Origin: Streptomyces sp. NBC_00572
Lineage (GTDB): Bacteria; Actinomycetota; Actinomycetes; Streptomycetales; Streptomycetaceae
Assembly (NCBI RefSeq): GCF_026341815.1
Contig: NZ_JAPENX010000001.1
Location: 3,162,001 to 3,226,000 of the forward strand
Direction of reading: 5' to 3'
Length of the DNA: 64,000 nt
Of the stretch, positions 17,446-26,376 are shown one piece after another. The notes below the pieces were generated by a model. It saw nothing but the letters and a program-made list of their open reading frames with translations, ran no database searches and was not told the origin of the DNA. Both the position numbers and the translations under genes were made by a program. Position 1 is the first letter of the stretch. Each line of letters begins with the position of its first letter.

Positions 17446-18126
17446 CTACGCGCCCTCGACCGGCGCGTCCGCCGCCTGCAGCTCGTCCGCGTGCTCACCC
17501 GTCACCAGGTACACCACACGCTTCGCCACCGACACCGCGTGGTCGGCGAACCGCTCGTAGTAACGGCCGAGCAGCGTCACGTCGACCGCCGTCTCGATGC
17601 CGTGCTTCCAGCGGTCGTCGATCAGGTGCTGGAAGAGCGTCCGGTGCAGCAGGTCCATCTCGTCGTCGTCCTGCTCCAGCTGGAGCGCCAGGTCGACGTC
17701 CTTCGTGATGATGACCTCCGCCGCCTTCGCCATCAGGCGCTGCGCCAGCTGTCCCATCTCCAGGATGGTCGCGTGCAGGTCCCGCGGCACCGCCGACTCC
17801 GGGAACCGCAGCCGCGCCAGCTTCGCCACGTGCTGCGCCAGGTCGCCCGAGCGCTCCAGGTCGGCGCTCATGCGCAGCGAGGTCACCACGATCCGCAGAT
17901 CCGTCGCCACCGGCTGCTGCCGCGCGAGCAGCGCTATCGCCCGGGCCTCCAGGTCGTGCTGGAGGTCGTCGACCTTCTGGTCCGCCGCGATCACGCTCTC
18001 CGCGAGCTTGAGATCCGCGTCGAGCATCGCCGTCGTGGCGCGCCCGACCGCCGACCCGACGAGCCGGGCCATCTCGACCAGGCTTTCACCGATCGAGTCC
18101 AGTTCCTCGTGGTACGCGTCCCGCAT
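17446..18126 (-). CDS. phoU: PhoU, phosphate-signalling regulator
   Basis: 226 residues, the usual length. It has two PhoU three-helix repeats with metal-binding acidic motifs (EVDDLQHDLEARA-type: ADQKVDDLQHDLE; second repeat KDVDLALQLEQDDDEMD) and conserved RSGDLAQHVAKL and ERFADHAVSVAKR. PhoU damps PhoR-PhoP signalling and links it to the Pst transporter. It is divergent from phoR; PHO boxes 18221-18253 and 18285-18317 read toward phoU on the minus strand, consistent with PhoP-dependent activation. Confidence 0.95.
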   Translation of the reverse strand: MRDAYHEELDSIGESLVEMARLVGSAVGRATTAMLDADLKLAESVIAADQKVDDLQHDLEARAIALLARQQPVATDLRIVVTSLRMSADLERSGDLAQHVAKLARLRFPESAVPRDLHATILEMGQLAQRLMAKAAEVIITKDVDLALQLEQDDDEMDLLHRTLFQHLIDDRWKHGIETAVDVTLLGRYYERFADHAVSVAKRVVYLVTGEHADELQAADAPVEGA

Positions 18127-18220
18127 GGATGTCCCTCTCTACGCAAAGCTCCGGGGTCCGGGTGGGGCTTCGGACCCCCACGCTCCCACGTTCGGCCCCC
18201 TACGCGTCCGGTTCCACCCC

Positions 18221-18253
18221 CTCACATGAACCGGCACTTTCCCCAAGGTGAAC
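18221..18253 (-). promoter_or_regulatory. PHO box 1 (three 11-nt direct-repeat units)
   Basis: Read on the minus strand as GTTCACCTTGG, GGAAAGTGCCG, GTTCATGTGAG, contiguous 11-nt units as in Streptomyces PhoP operators. Units 1 and 3 match the GTTCA(C/T) core; unit 2 is degenerate. Lies 95 bp upstream of phoU. Confidence 0.85.
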
Positions 18254-18284
18254 TCTGGGCGACACGCGCCACCGCGCCGGTCAG

Positions 18285-18317
18285 GGCAAATGAACCAGCC
18301 CCGTCTCCACGGTGAAC
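18285..18317 (-). promoter_or_regulatory. PHO box 2 (three 11-nt direct-repeat units)
   Basis: Minus strand: GTTCACCGTGG, AGACGGGGCTG, GTTCATTTGCC. It has the same good-poor-good unit pattern as box 1 and shares the 17-nt flank GGTGAACTCTGGGCGAC with it. Lies 75 bp before phoR. Confidence 0.8.
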
Positions 18318-18378
18318 TCTGGGCGACGACTGTTCGAGCAGCCACTCGGACGGCTGGGAGGGAGTCGTCGGGCCCGCA

Positions 18379-18384
18379 TAACCT
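18379..18384 (+). promoter_or_regulatory. -10 element of leaderless phoR
   Basis: TAACCT ends 7 nt before ATG 18392; the only purine run (GGGGG) abuts the ATG and cannot serve as a Shine-Dalgarno site. Confidence 0.55.
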
Positions 18385-18391
18385 TGGGGGC

Positions 18392-19621
18392 ATGGACGTG
18401 AACGCGGCGGTTGCCGCATTGGCCGCGATCGCCGGCGTGTGCACCGGCGTGATCGCCATGCTGGCGTTCCGCTGGAGCGAGCGCGACCAGGCGAGACCCA
18501 CCCGAACCTCACTGCACACCGACGCCGTGCTCCCGCCCGGCGTCGACACCGTGCTGTCCGTGCTGCGCTCCTCCGCGGTCGTCCTCGACGAGAGCGACTC
18601 CGTGGTGAAGGCCAGCTCGGCGGCGTACGCGCTCGGCCTGGTCCGAGGCGGGAAACTGGCCGTGGAGCCCATGCTCAACATGGCCCGCGACACCCGCCGC
18701 GACGGAGAGATACGGCAGGTCGAGCTGGACCTGGCGCGGCGCGGCAGCGGACGCGGCGAGGCCCTCGCCGTCTCCGCCCGGGTCGCCCCGCTGGGCTCGC
18801 GCCTGGTGCTGCTGCTGGTCGAGGACCTCACCGAGGCCCGTCGTATCGAAGCGGTACGGCGCGACTTCGTCGCCAACGTGAGCCATGAGCTCAAGACCCC
18901 GACGGGCGCGCTCTCCCTGCTCTCCGAGGCGGTCATGGACGCCTCGGACGACCCCGAGGCGGTCACCCGCTTCGCCGGCCGCATGCAGATAGAGGCGACC
19001 CGCCTCACCAACCTCGTACAGGAGCTCATCGACCTCTCCCGCGTGCAGAACGACGACCCGCTGGAGGACTCCGAGCCCGTGTCCGTGGACGAACTCGTCG
19101 CCGAGGCGATCGACCGCTCCCGGCACACCGCCTCCACCAAGCAGATCACCATGGTCTCCGGAGGAGAAGCCGATCTGCGGGTCTGGGGGAGTCGCGGCCA
19201 GCTCGCCGCCGCCCTCGGCAACCTCGTCGAGAACGCGGTCAACTACTCACCGGCCCGTACGCGGGTGGGCATCGCCGCCCGCCGCGTAGCCGCCCCGGCC
19301 GGCGACCTGATCGAGATAGCCGTCACCGACCAGGGCATAGGGATCCCCGACAAGGACAAGGAGCGCGTCTTCGAGCGCTTCTACCGCGTCGACCCGGCCC
19401 GCTCCCGTGCCACCGGCGGTACGGGGCTCGGCCTGGCCATCGTCAAGCACGTGGCCGCCTCCCACGGCGGAGAGGTCACCGTCTGGAGCACCGAGGGTCA
19501 GGGCTCCACCTTCACCTTGCGGCTGCCCGAGGCGGGCGCCGTACGGGACCGCCGACCCGCCTCGTCCCCCACCCCTGATCTCATGACCGAACCGCTTCCT
19601 GCCCCGGAGGTCCTTCCGTGA
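18392..19621 (+). CDS. phoR: PhoR (SenX3-type) phosphate sensor histidine kinase
   Basis: 409 residues. One N-terminal membrane segment (VAALAAIAGVCTGVIAMLAF), a PAS-like domain (LRSSAVVLDESDSVVKASSAA), then HisKA with VANVSHELKTPTGALSLL and an ATPase domain with N box LGNLVENAVNYSPART, G1 VTDQGIGIP, F box FERFYRVD and G2 GGTGLGLAIVKH. It phosphorylates PhoP under phosphate limitation. It overlaps phoP by 4 bp (GTGA), so translation is coupled. Two PHO boxes lie upstream. Confidence 0.95.
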   Translation: MDVNAAVAALAAIAGVCTGVIAMLAFRWSERDQARPTRTSLHTDAVLPPGVDTVLSVLRSSAVVLDESDSVVKASSAAYALGLVRGGKLAVEPMLNMARDTRRDGEIRQVELDLARRGSGRGEALAVSARVAPLGSRLVLLLVEDLTEARRIEAVRRDFVANVSHELKTPTGALSLLSEAVMDASDDPEAVTRFAGRMQIEATRLTNLVQELIDLSRVQNDDPLEDSEPVSVDELVAEAIDRSRHTASTKQITMVSGGEADLRVWGSRGQLAAALGNLVENAVNYSPARTRVGIAARRVAAPAGDLIEIAVTDQGIGIPDKDKERVFERFYRVDPARSRATGGTGLGLAIVKHVAASHGGEVTVWSTEGQGSTFTLRLPEAGAVRDRRPASSPTPDLMTEPLPAPEVLP

Positions 19622-20298
19622 CCCGAGTGCTCGTCGTCGAGGATGAGGAATCCTTCAGCGACGCCCTGTCCTACATGCTTCGCAAAGAGGGCTTCGAGGT
19701 CGCCGTAGCGGCGACCGGGCCCGACGGTCTCGACGAGTTCGAGCGCAACGGGGCCGACCTCGTCCTCCTCGACCTGATGCTTCCGGGGCTGCCCGGTACC
19801 GAGGTGTGCCGTCAGCTGCGCGGCCGCTCGAACGTCCCGGTCATCATGGTGACCGCCAAGGACAGCGAGATCGACAAGGTCGTCGGGCTGGAGATAGGAG
19901 CCGACGACTACGTGACGAAGCCCTTCTCCTCGCGGGAGCTGGTCGCCCGCATCCGCGCGGTCCTGCGCCGCCGCGGTGAGCCGGAGGAGGTCACCCCCGC
20001 GGCCCTGGAGGCCGGCCCGGTCCGTATGGACGTCGACCGCCACGTGGTGACGGTCTCGGGCGGCAAGGTCGACCTGCCCCTGAAGGAGTTCGACCTCCTG
20101 GAGATGCTGCTGCGCAACGCGGGCCGTGTGCTGACCCGTATGCAGCTCATCGACCGGGTCTGGGGCGCGGACTACGTCGGCGACACCAAGACCCTCGACG
20201 TCCACGTCAAGCGCCTCCGCGCCAAGATCGAGCCGGACCCGGGCGCCCCGCGCTACCTGGTCACGGTCCGAGGCCTGGGCTACAAGTTCGAGCCGTAG
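19618..20298 (+). CDS. phoP: PhoP (RegX3-type) response regulator
   Basis: 226 residues, OmpR/PhoB family. Receiver domain: VVEDEESF acidic pair, LVLLDLMLPGLPG with the phosphorylated Asp, TAKDSE and KPFSSRELVARI (switch Lys). The winged-helix C-terminus contains LPLKEFDLLEMLLRNAG, DTKTLDVHVKRLRAKIE and VRGLGYKFEP. It binds the 11-nt PHO-box repeats and controls the phosphate regulon. It starts with GTG 19618, overlapping the phoR stop, and ends 9 bp before a 23-bp-stem terminator. Confidence 0.95.
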   Translation: MTRVLVVEDEESFSDALSYMLRKEGFEVAVAATGPDGLDEFERNGADLVLLDLMLPGLPGTEVCRQLRGRSNVPVIMVTAKDSEIDKVVGLEIGADDYVTKPFSSRELVARIRAVLRRRGEPEEVTPAALEAGPVRMDVDRHVVTVSGGKVDLPLKEFDLLEMLLRNAGRVLTRMQLIDRVWGADYVGDTKTLDVHVKRLRAKIEPDPGAPRYLVTVRGLGYKFEP

Positions 20299-20306
20299 AA
20301 AGCGGT

Positions 20307-20355
20307 GCATGCGTGAAGGGCGCCTCCCCGCCGGGGAGGCGCCCTTCACGCATGC
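20307..20355. terminator. Bidirectional terminator, 23-bp perfect stem
   Basis: Arms 20307-20329 and 20333-20355 are exact complements around a 3-nt loop GCC; no U-tract on either side. It lies between convergent phoP and the lipoprotein gene. Confidence 0.85.
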
Positions 20356-20366
20356 CTGCGTACGGG

Positions 20367-21005
20367 TCAGTGACCGGCCGCGTGGCTCGCCTCGCCCGAC
20401 GGCTCGCCGGAGGCCTCGCCGCCGTGCTCACCCTCCGCCGCGCCCGAGGGCGTCGCGGTGGCGGTCGGCTGGGTGCCCGGGGGCGCCGGGAGGATGGTCG
20501 GGCCGAAGTCCTTGAAGTAGCTGGTCGCCGGGACGACGAAGGCGCTGAGGCTCACGTCGCCGGTCTGGCTCAGCTTGAAGACGACCTGCTGCGCGTCACC
20601 GTCGCGGGCGGCCTCGCTGCCGTTCTCGATGACGGCGGAGGCGTTGCCCTCGCCGCCGATCACGACGGAGCCGCCGGCCGGGACGACGATCGGGCCGGCG
20701 CCCGTGGCCGACTTCAGCGCCACGGTGGCGCTGCTGCCCTGGAGGGAGATGGCGTCGAGCGTCTGGGGCTGGTCACCGTTGTTGAAGACGGTGGCCGAGA
20801 CGGCGGCCGGGCCCTTGGCCACGTCCAGCGGCTGGGTGATCACGAGCGCGTTCTGGATCTTGACATCGCCCACCGTGACGGCGGCGTTGTCCGGCTTGAT
20901 TTCGAGCGTCTGCGCGTCGTTGCCCGCTCCACAGGCGGACAGCGCGGCGATGGAGAAAACGATGGCGGTGGCGGCGAGGGCGCCGCGTCGAAGGCTGCGG
21001 CTCAC
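20367..21005 (-). CDS. Putative lipoprotein
   Basis: 212 residues. Lipoprotein signal peptide with lipobox LSAC at about residue 22-25 (AATAIVFSIAALSACGAG). The mature part is beta-rich with Ig-like or PCu(A)C-like strands (ITQPLDVAKGPAAVSATVFNNG, then VPAGGSVVIGG), and ends in a Gly/Glu/Ser/His-rich tail (GEHGGEASGEPSGEASHAAGH) that could bind metal. The neighbouring Pho genes suggest phosphate or copper-linked control, but no PHO box tandem is present in its promoter (a single GTTCACATAAC at 21229-21239 only). Confidence 0.75.
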   Translation of the reverse strand: MSRSLRRGALAATAIVFSIAALSACGAGNDAQTLEIKPDNAAVTVGDVKIQNALVITQPLDVAKGPAAVSATVFNNGDQPQTLDAISLQGSSATVALKSATGAGPIVVPAGGSVVIGGEGNASAVIENGSEAARDGDAQQVVFKLSQTGDVSLSAFVVPATSYFKDFGPTILPAPPGTQPTATATPSGAAEGEHGGEASGEPSGEASHAAGH

Positions 21006-21482
21006 GGCGGCGGCATCTCCTAGGACGTACGGACAAGCTACGGACAGGCTTGGAACTAAAGACCAACTAAGGGTGTGTCAGCGCGCTCAGGTTACCGAGC
21101 CGCACTCTCCGTCCCGCACCCGACCCGCCCCTAACCGGCCATGGGGTCCCCGGGGCGGTCCCGCGAGCCGTCCACCGCTCTCGCCGCGCACCGGCGGCCG
21201 TGGCCGGATCACGACCCATTGACCTGTTGTTCACATAACCGCCTTGATCAATTCGAGGGCCGCCCCGCATTCCCCGCAGCCGTGCCTCCGGAAAAACCCG
21301 GACCCGCGTCGGCTGATCAATTACGGAATCACCCGGTGATGCATCCGTACGGGTGGACGATCCTCGAACGGAGTACGTTGGGAAGGCCACTCCGAACCCG
21401 ACAAAACGGGGCATCGGACCTCCTTGGAGGGGCTGCGGGTAGGTGTAACGTGCGCGTTTCTCTCCGTCCGCGCAGCCGCTCC

Positions 21483-21599
21483 GACCTGCGAATACCGCCT
21501 TCCGGAAGCCCTCCGCAGCACGTCCGTGTTGCTGTTGTCAAGCCCCGAGATATGCCCTGACCTGCGAAAACGCCATTCAGAAGAAGCCGTATCCGTGTT
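21483..21599 (+). repeat. Imperfect direct repeat in the carD upstream region
   Basis: Copy 1 (21483-21530) and copy 2 (21559-21599) both begin GACCTGCGAA, share an ACCGCC/ACGCC step, then TTC, GAAG and CC, and end TCCGTGTT. Copy 2 is 7 nt shorter. The repeat spans the candidate SigR promoter in copy 1. Confidence 0.65.
21504..21530 (+). promoter_or_regulatory. SigR-like promoter candidate for carD
   Basis: GGAAG (21504-21508), an 18-nt spacer and TGTT (21527-21530), the same geometry as the mshA site. The predicted leader is about 95 nt. The -35 deviates from GGAAT at one base. Confidence 0.4.
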
Positions 21600-21632
21600 A
21601 CCCTGGATAGCCACGGAAGGGGTACCTGTCAC

Positions 21633-22115
21633 ATGACGTTCAAGGTTGGCGACACCGTGGTCTATCCCCATCACGGGGCCGCGCTGATCGAGGCCATCGA
21701 AACTCGCCAGATCAAAGGCGTGGACAAGACCTACTTGGTGCTCAAGGTCGCGCAGGGCGACCTGACTGTTCGCGTGCCTGCGGACAATGCGGAGTTCGTT
21801 GGTGTTCGCGACGTAGTCGGTCAGGACGGGCTGGACCGGGTCTTCGAGGTGCTTCGCGCGCCGTACGCCGAAGAGCCGACGAACTGGTCTCGTCGCTACA
21901 AGGCAAATCTCGAGAAGCTCGCCTCCGGCGATGTCATCAAGGTCGCCGAAGTAGTCCGCGACCTGTGGCGGCGCGAGCGCGAGCGCGGTCTCTCCGCCGG
22001 TGAGAAGCGCATGCTCGCCAAGGCTCGGCAGATCCTGGTCAGCGAGCTGGCCCTCGCGGAGAACACGAACGAGGACAAGGCCGAGGCTCTCCTCGACGAG
22101 GTCCTCGCGTCCTGA
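21633..22115 (+). CDS. carD: CarD, RNA polymerase-binding transcription factor
   Basis: 160 residues. N-terminal RID/Tudor-like domain ([18 protein letters not shown], then [18 protein letters not shown]) that contacts the RNAP beta subunit, followed by the helical DNA-binding domain ([31 protein letters not shown], with the conserved Trp in [12 protein letters not shown]). CarD stabilises the open promoter complex and is essential in mycobacteria. The order carD-ispD-ispF-cysS-rlmB equals Rv3583c-Rv3579c. ATG 21633 follows GGAAGGGG at a rather long distance. Confidence 0.95.
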   Translation: MTFKVGDTVVYPHHGAALIEAIETRQIKGVDKTYLVLKVAQGDLTVRVPADNAEFVGVRDVVGQDGLDRVFEVLRAPYAEEPTNWSRRYKANLEKLASGDVIKVAEVVRDLWRRERERGLSAGEKRMLAKARQILVSELALAENTNEDKAEALLDEVLAS

Positions 22116-22443
22116 GCGTGCTCTGACGACATCCGAGCGCGCTCACAAGTGAAGCGATGCCGCGGTGCCCGCTGGCGTGCTGTGATCCACACAGTGCTGC
22201 CGCCGGGCGCTGCGGCATGTTCATGTACGTACTGTCTGTCACGTACGGCATGCATGCGTACGCCACGTACGCATGCATGCCGTACGTCCACATCCCCCTC
22301 TTACTTACTCACGTCCGAACCCCTGTGCTCGGGCGGCACGCCTCGACCGTCGTCACGGAAAGGGCCCGGTCAAGGCGGAGCGTCCGGCACGGTGAGGCCA
22401 TACCCATGTCGGCCGCGGAAACAAACCTGCCGGAGTGCAACCG
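22116..22443. other. 328-bp non-coding gap carD-ispD
   Basis: No gene is supported. It holds the long hairpin at 22241-22287, a further GTACGTAC just before it, and the ispD ribosome site GGAG (22432-22435). Confidence 0.5.
22241..22287. repeat. Perfect 22-bp inverted repeat with 3-nt loop
   Basis: Arms 22241-22262 and 22266-22287 are exact complements around CCA. Each arm combines CGTACG and GCATGCATGC, alternating purine-pyrimidine steps. It could act as a carD terminator (no U-tract), an attenuator for ispD or a protein target. Its base composition is unlike the GC-only terminators elsewhere in the window. Confidence 0.9.
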
Positions 22444-23193
22444 ATGTCAGACGAAGCGCGTCCTTCTCGTACCGCCGTGGTGATCCCGGCGGCCGGACGG
22501 GGCGTACGCCTCGGTCCGGGGGCCCCCAAGGCGCTGCGCGCGCTGAACGGCACCCCCATGCTCATCCACGCCGTCCGTGCGATGGCCGCCTCCCGCGCGG
22601 TCTCGCTGGTGGTTGTGGTCGCCCCCTCCGACGGCGCCGCAGAGGTCAAGAACCTCCTCGACGCCCACGCCCTCCCCGAGCGGACCGACTACCTCGTCGT
22701 GCCCGGCGGTGACACCCGGCAGGAGTCCGTGCACCTCGGCCTCCAGGCGCTCCCCGAGGGCATCACCACAGTCCTCGTCCACGACGCCGCCCGCCCGCTC
22801 GTCCCCGTCGACACCGTCGACGCGGTCATCGAGGCGGTCCGGGACGGGGCCGTCGCCGTCGTCCCCGCGCTGCCCGTCGCCGACACGGTCAAGGAGGTCG
22901 AGCCGGCCGAGAAGCCGGGCGACCCCGAGCAGGTCGTCGCCACCCCGGTCCGGGCCCGTCTCCGGGCCGTCCAGACCCCGCAGGGCTTCGACCACGACAC
23001 CCTGGTCAACGCCCACGCCACCGTCGCCCTCACCGGTGAGGGCGCCACCGACTGCGCCGGCATGGTCGAGCGGCTCGGCGCGCCCGTCGTCGTCGTGCCC
23101 GGCCACGAAGAGGCGTTCAAGGTGACCCGTCCCCTCGACCTCGTCCTCGCCGAGGCCGTACTCGCCCGCAGGAGGGCCAACGATGGCTTCTGA
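22444..23193 (+). CDS. ispD: IspD, MEP cytidylyltransferase
   Basis: 249 residues. It makes CDP-methylerythritol in the non-mevalonate isoprenoid pathway. The CTP-binding start [20 protein letters not shown] (Gly-rich loop with Arg and Lys), VHDAARPLV, and [17 protein letters not shown] are family signatures. ATG 22444 is 8 nt after GGAG; the GTG at 22435 has no ribosome site. The last 11 bp overlap ispF, which catalyses the second next step of the same pathway. Confidence 0.95.
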   Translation: MSDEARPSRTAVVIPAAGRGVRLGPGAPKALRALNGTPMLIHAVRAMAASRAVSLVVVVAPSDGAAEVKNLLDAHALPERTDYLVVPGGDTRQESVHLGLQALPEGITTVLVHDAARPLVPVDTVDAVIEAVRDGAVAVVPALPVADTVKEVEPAEKPGDPEQVVATPVRARLRAVQTPQGFDHDTLVNAHATVALTGEGATDCAGMVERLGAPVVVVPGHEEAFKVTRPLDLVLAEAVLARRRANDGF

Positions 23194-23692
23194 TCTCCCC
23201 CTCGTCCCGCTCGTCGGCATCGGTACCGACGTCCACGCCTTCGAGAAGGGCCGCGAACTCTGGTGCGCCGGTCTTCTCTGGGACGCCGACGAGAACGGCG
23301 GGTACGGCCTCGCCGGGCACTCCGACGGTGACGTCGCCGCCCACGCCGCCTGCGACGCGCTCTTCTCCGCCGCCGGCATCGGCGACCTCGGCGCCCACTT
23401 CGGCACCTCGCGTCCCGAGTACTCCGGTGCCTCCGGCGTCACCCTCCTCGCGGAGGCCGCCCGGATCGTCCGCGCCGAGGGCTTCGAGATCGGCAACATC
23501 GCGGTCCAGGTCGTCGGTGTCCGCCCCAAGGTCGGCAAGCGGCGCGACGAGGCCCAGAAGGCACTGGGCGAGGCGGCCGGCGCACCGGTCTCGGTCTCCG
23601 GCACGACCACGGACGGCCTCGGTCTGACAGGGCGCGCGGAGGGCCTCGCGGCGCTCGCGACGGCGCTCGTGTACCGGGTGGCACGCCCGTAA
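23183..23692 (+). CDS. ispF: IspF, MECDP synthase
   Basis: 169 residues. It forms the cyclodiphosphate of methylerythritol. Zinc and active-site motifs: [12 protein letters not shown] (Asp, His), [18 protein letters not shown] (His, Asp), [19 protein letters not shown] and, C-terminal, [17 protein letters not shown]. It overlaps ispD by 11 bp and starts behind AGGAGG, so both are co-translated. Confidence 0.95.
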   Translation: MASDLPLVPLVGIGTDVHAFEKGRELWCAGLLWDADENGGYGLAGHSDGDVAAHAACDALFSAAGIGDLGAHFGTSRPEYSGASGVTLLAEAARIVRAEGFEIGNIAVQVVGVRPKVGKRRDEAQKALGEAAGAPVSVSGTTTDGLGLTGRAEGLAALATALVYRVARP

Positions 23693-23719
23693 CCGCGTTC
23701 CGGAGCGGCGGTCGTCATG

Positions 23720-23753
23720 TTCACCGGTACCGGCATCCACCGGTACCGGTGAA
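23720..23753. terminator. Hairpin after ispF, 14-bp perfect stem
   Basis: TTCACCGGTACCGG (23720-23733) pairs exactly with 23740-23753 around CATCCA. No U-tract on the plus strand (AAAAAC follows), so it is a weak terminator or processing element between ispF and cysS. Confidence 0.55.
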
Positions 23754-23804
23754 AAACGTCATCGGAGACGGGGAACAGGTATCGGGGCACTACCACACGC
23801 CCAC

Positions 23805-23810
23805 TACCCT
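23805..23810 (+). promoter_or_regulatory. -10 element of leaderless cysS
   Basis: TACCCT ends 6 nt before GTG 23817; an in-frame GTG at 23814 is an alternative. No Shine-Dalgarno at useful distance and no room for a T-box leader. Confidence 0.55.
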
Positions 23811-23816
23811 GGAGTG

Positions 23817-25217
23817 GTGACTATTCGCCTGTACGACACCAGCGCCCGGCAGATCCGTGACTTCACCCCGCTCACGCCGGGCTGCGTCTCGATCTACCTC
23901 TGTGGCGCCACCGTCCAGGCGGCCCCGCACATCGGACACATCCGGTCGGGGCTGAACTTCGACATCATGCGCCGCTGGTTCGCCTACCGCGGCTACGACG
24001 TCACGTTCATCCGCAACGTCACCGACATCGACGACAAGATCATCGCCAAGGGCGCGGACCAGGGCCGCCCCTGGTGGTCCATCGGCTACGAGAACGAGCG
24101 CGCGTTCAACGCGGGCTACGACGCCCTCGGTTGCCTGCCGCCGACGTACGAGCCCCGCGCCACCGGGCACGTCCCCGAGATGATCGAGATGATGCGCGGC
24201 CTCATCGAGCGCGGTCACGCGTACGAGGCCGACGGCAGCGTCTACTTCGACGTGCGGTCCTTCCCGGGCTACCTGCAGCTGTCCAACCAGGACATCGACG
24301 ACCTGCGCCAGCCCACCGAGGACGGCATCACCGGCAAGCGCGACCCGCGCGACTTCGCCATGTGGAAGGCCACCAAGCCGGGCGAGCCCGACTGGGAGAC
24401 CCCCTGGGGCCGCGGCCGTCCCGGCTGGCACCTGGAGTGCTCGGCGATGGCCCACAAGTACCTGGGCTCCGCCTTCGACATCCACGGCGGCGGTCTCGAC
24501 CTGATCTTCCCGCACCACGAGAACGAGATCGCCCAGGCCAAGGCCTTCGGCGACGACTTCGCCTCGTACTGGGTGCACAACGCCTGGGTCACCATGGCCG
24601 GCGAGAAGATGTCGAAGTCGCTCGGCAACAGCGTGCTGGTGTCCGAGATGGTGAAGAACTGGCGCCCCATCGTCCTGCGCTACTACCTGGGCACCCCGCA
24701 CTACCGCTCGATGATCGAGTACAGCGAGGAGTCCCTGCGCGAGGCCGAGTCGGCGTTCGCCCGCATCGAGGGCTTCGTCCAGCGCGCCACCGAGAAGGCC
24801 GGGAAGGACGTCGCCCCCGCCGCCGAGGTGCCGCCGGCCTTCGCCGAGGCCATGGACGACGATCTGGGCGTGCCGCACGCGCTCGCGATCATCCACACCA
24901 CCGTCCGCCAGGGAAACAGCGCCCTCGCCGCGGACGACAAGGACGAGGCCATCGCCCGCCTCGCCGAGGTCCGTGCCATGCTCGGCGTCCTCGGCCTGGA
25001 CCCGCTCGACCCGCACTGGGCCGAGGAGACCGGTGGCGGCGAAGAGCTTCACGGCGCCGTCGACACCCTCGTACGGCTCGTGCTGGAGCAGCGCGAATCG
25101 GCGCGTGAGCGCAAGGACTGGGCGACCGCGGACGCGATCCGCGACCAGCTCAACCAGTCCGGCCTCGCCATCGAGGACAGCCCCGACGGCCCCCGCTGGA
25201 CGCTGGGCAACCGTTAG
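23817..25217 (+). CDS. cysS: Cysteinyl-tRNA synthetase
   Basis: 466 residues, class I synthetase. The HIGH motif reads PHIGHIRSG, zinc ligands are in [17 protein letters not shown] and [10 protein letters not shown], and the KMSKS loop is [12 protein letters not shown]-terminal DALR-type helical domain follows ([20 protein letters not shown]). The start is taken as GTG 23817 from the promoter spacing. It is downstream of ispF in the conserved carD cluster. The related MshC ligase of mycothiol synthesis is shorter and lacks the C-terminal domain, so this is the tRNA enzyme. Confidence 0.95.
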   Translation: MTIRLYDTSARQIRDFTPLTPGCVSIYLCGATVQAAPHIGHIRSGLNFDIMRRWFAYRGYDVTFIRNVTDIDDKIIAKGADQGRPWWSIGYENERAFNAGYDALGCLPPTYEPRATGHVPEMIEMMRGLIERGHAYEADGSVYFDVRSFPGYLQLSNQDIDDLRQPTEDGITGKRDPRDFAMWKATKPGEPDWETPWGRGRPGWHLECSAMAHKYLGSAFDIHGGGLDLIFPHHENEIAQAKAFGDDFASYWVHNAWVTMAGEKMSKSLGNSVLVSEMVKNWRPIVLRYYLGTPHYRSMIEYSEESLREAESAFARIEGFVQRATEKAGKDVAPAAEVPPAFAEAMDDDLGVPHALAIIHTTVRQGNSALAADDKDEAIARLAEVRAMLGVLGLDPLDPHWAEETGGGEELHGAVDTLVRLVLEQRESARERKDWATADAIRDQLNQSGLAIEDSPDGPRWTLGNR

Positions 25218-25315
25218 AAGACGTGCCGCTCGGGCCTCCGGGCGGCACACTTCAGTTACAGACCTTGTACGAGGGCCAGTGTGCCTCCGTACGCAACACC
25301 GAGGATTAGGTAGTC

Positions 25316-26275
25316 ATGGCCGGGAACAGCCAGCGCAGGAACCGTCGTACGTCCAACAAGAAGGGTGCGACGGTCGGCAGCGGTGGCCAGCGGCGCAAGG
25401 GCCTCGAAGGCAAGGGCCCGACACCCAAGGCCGAGAACCGCAAGGGCCACAAGGCGTTCCGCGTCACCAACGCGATGACCCGGAACGCGGCCAAGCGCAA
25501 GCCGGTCGTCCGCCGCGGCGGCAAGGGCCAGTCCGAGATGGTCGTCGGCCGCAACCCGGTCTTCGAGGCCCTGCGCGACGGCGTGCCCGCCACGACCCTC
25601 TACGTGCAGCAGTTCATCGACAACGACGAGCGCGTGCGCGAGGCCCTGAACCTCGCCACCGGCCGCGGCAACATCAACATCATGGAGGCGCCGCGCCCCG
25701 AGCTCGACCGCATGACGAACGGCCTGAACCACCAGGGCCTCGTCCTCCAGGTGCCGCCGTACGAGTACGCGCACCCCGAGGACCTCGTCACGGCCGCGTT
25801 CGACGACCACGACGACCCGCTGATCGTGGCCCTCGACGGCATCACCGACCCGCGCAACCTCGGCGCCGTCGTCCGCTCCGTCTCCGCCTTCGGCGGCCAC
25901 GGCGTCGTCGTCCCCGAGCGCCGCGCCGCCGGTATGACCGCCGGTGCCTGGAAGACCTCGGCCGGCACCGCCGCCCGTACCCCGGTCGCCCGCGCCACCA
26001 ACCTGACGCGCTGCCTGGAGCAGTACCAGAAGGCCGGTGTCACGGTCGTCGGCCTCGCCGCCGACGGTGACCGCGACGTGCACGAGCTGGCGGAGCTGGG
26101 CGGTCCGGTCGTCATCGTCGTCGGCTCCGAGGGCAAGGGCCTGTCCCGCCTGGTCGGCGAGACCTGCGACTTCCTCGTCCGCATCCCGATGCCGGGCGGC
26201 GCCGAGTCGCTCAACGCCGGTGTCGCCGCCGGTGTCGTGCTCTACGAGGCGGCCCGCCGCCGGATGGCCCGCTGA
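25316..26275 (+). CDS. rlmB: RlmB/TrmH-family 23S rRNA 2'-O-methyltransferase
   Basis: 319 residues. A lysine/arginine-rich N-terminus (first about 70 residues, [20 protein letters not shown]) precedes the substrate-binding domain ([22 protein letters not shown]) and the SPOUT knot with the three motifs [33 protein letters not shown] and [20 protein letters not shown]. It methylates ribose in 23S rRNA. Orthologous position to Rv3579c after cysS. Confidence 0.92.
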   Translation: MAGNSQRRNRRTSNKKGATVGSGGQRRKGLEGKGPTPKAENRKGHKAFRVTNAMTRNAAKRKPVVRRGGKGQSEMVVGRNPVFEALRDGVPATTLYVQQFIDNDERVREALNLATGRGNINIMEAPRPELDRMTNGLNHQGLVLQVPPYEYAHPEDLVTAAFDDHDDPLIVALDGITDPRNLGAVVRSVSAFGGHGVVVPERRAAGMTAGAWKTSAGTAARTPVARATNLTRCLEQYQKAGVTVVGLAADGDRDVHELAELGGPVVIVVGSEGKGLSRLVGETCDFLVRIPMPGGAESLNAGVAAGVVLYEAARRRMAR

Positions 26276-26376
26276 CACCGGCTCGGTAGCCCACCGGCCC
26301 GGAAAACTCACCGGCCCGGAAAGCCACCGCCCGGTGGCTCACCGGCAGGACACCCCTCGCCGTACCCGCGCCCGCC

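Larger units (their letters stand above)
21006..21632. other. 627-bp non-coding gap upstream of carD
   Basis: No convincing gene on either strand. It contains the divergent promoters of the lipoprotein gene and carD, and the imperfect duplicated element at 21483-21530 and 21559-21599. GTAGGTGTAACGTG at 21439-21452 is another promoter-like patch. Confidence 0.5.

Noticed and set aside
21229..21239. PHO box before the lipoprotein gene
   Set aside because: Only one unit, GTTCACATAAC, is present; neighbouring 11-nt units do not match, so a PhoP operator is not supported.
22241..22287. Riboswitch before ispD
   Set aside because: A single perfect hairpin with a 3-nt loop has no conserved ligand-binding core of any riboswitch class I know.
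23693..23816. T-box leader upstream of cysS
   Set aside because: The spacer is short, contains no specifier or T-box sequence, and the -10 element implies a leaderless transcript.
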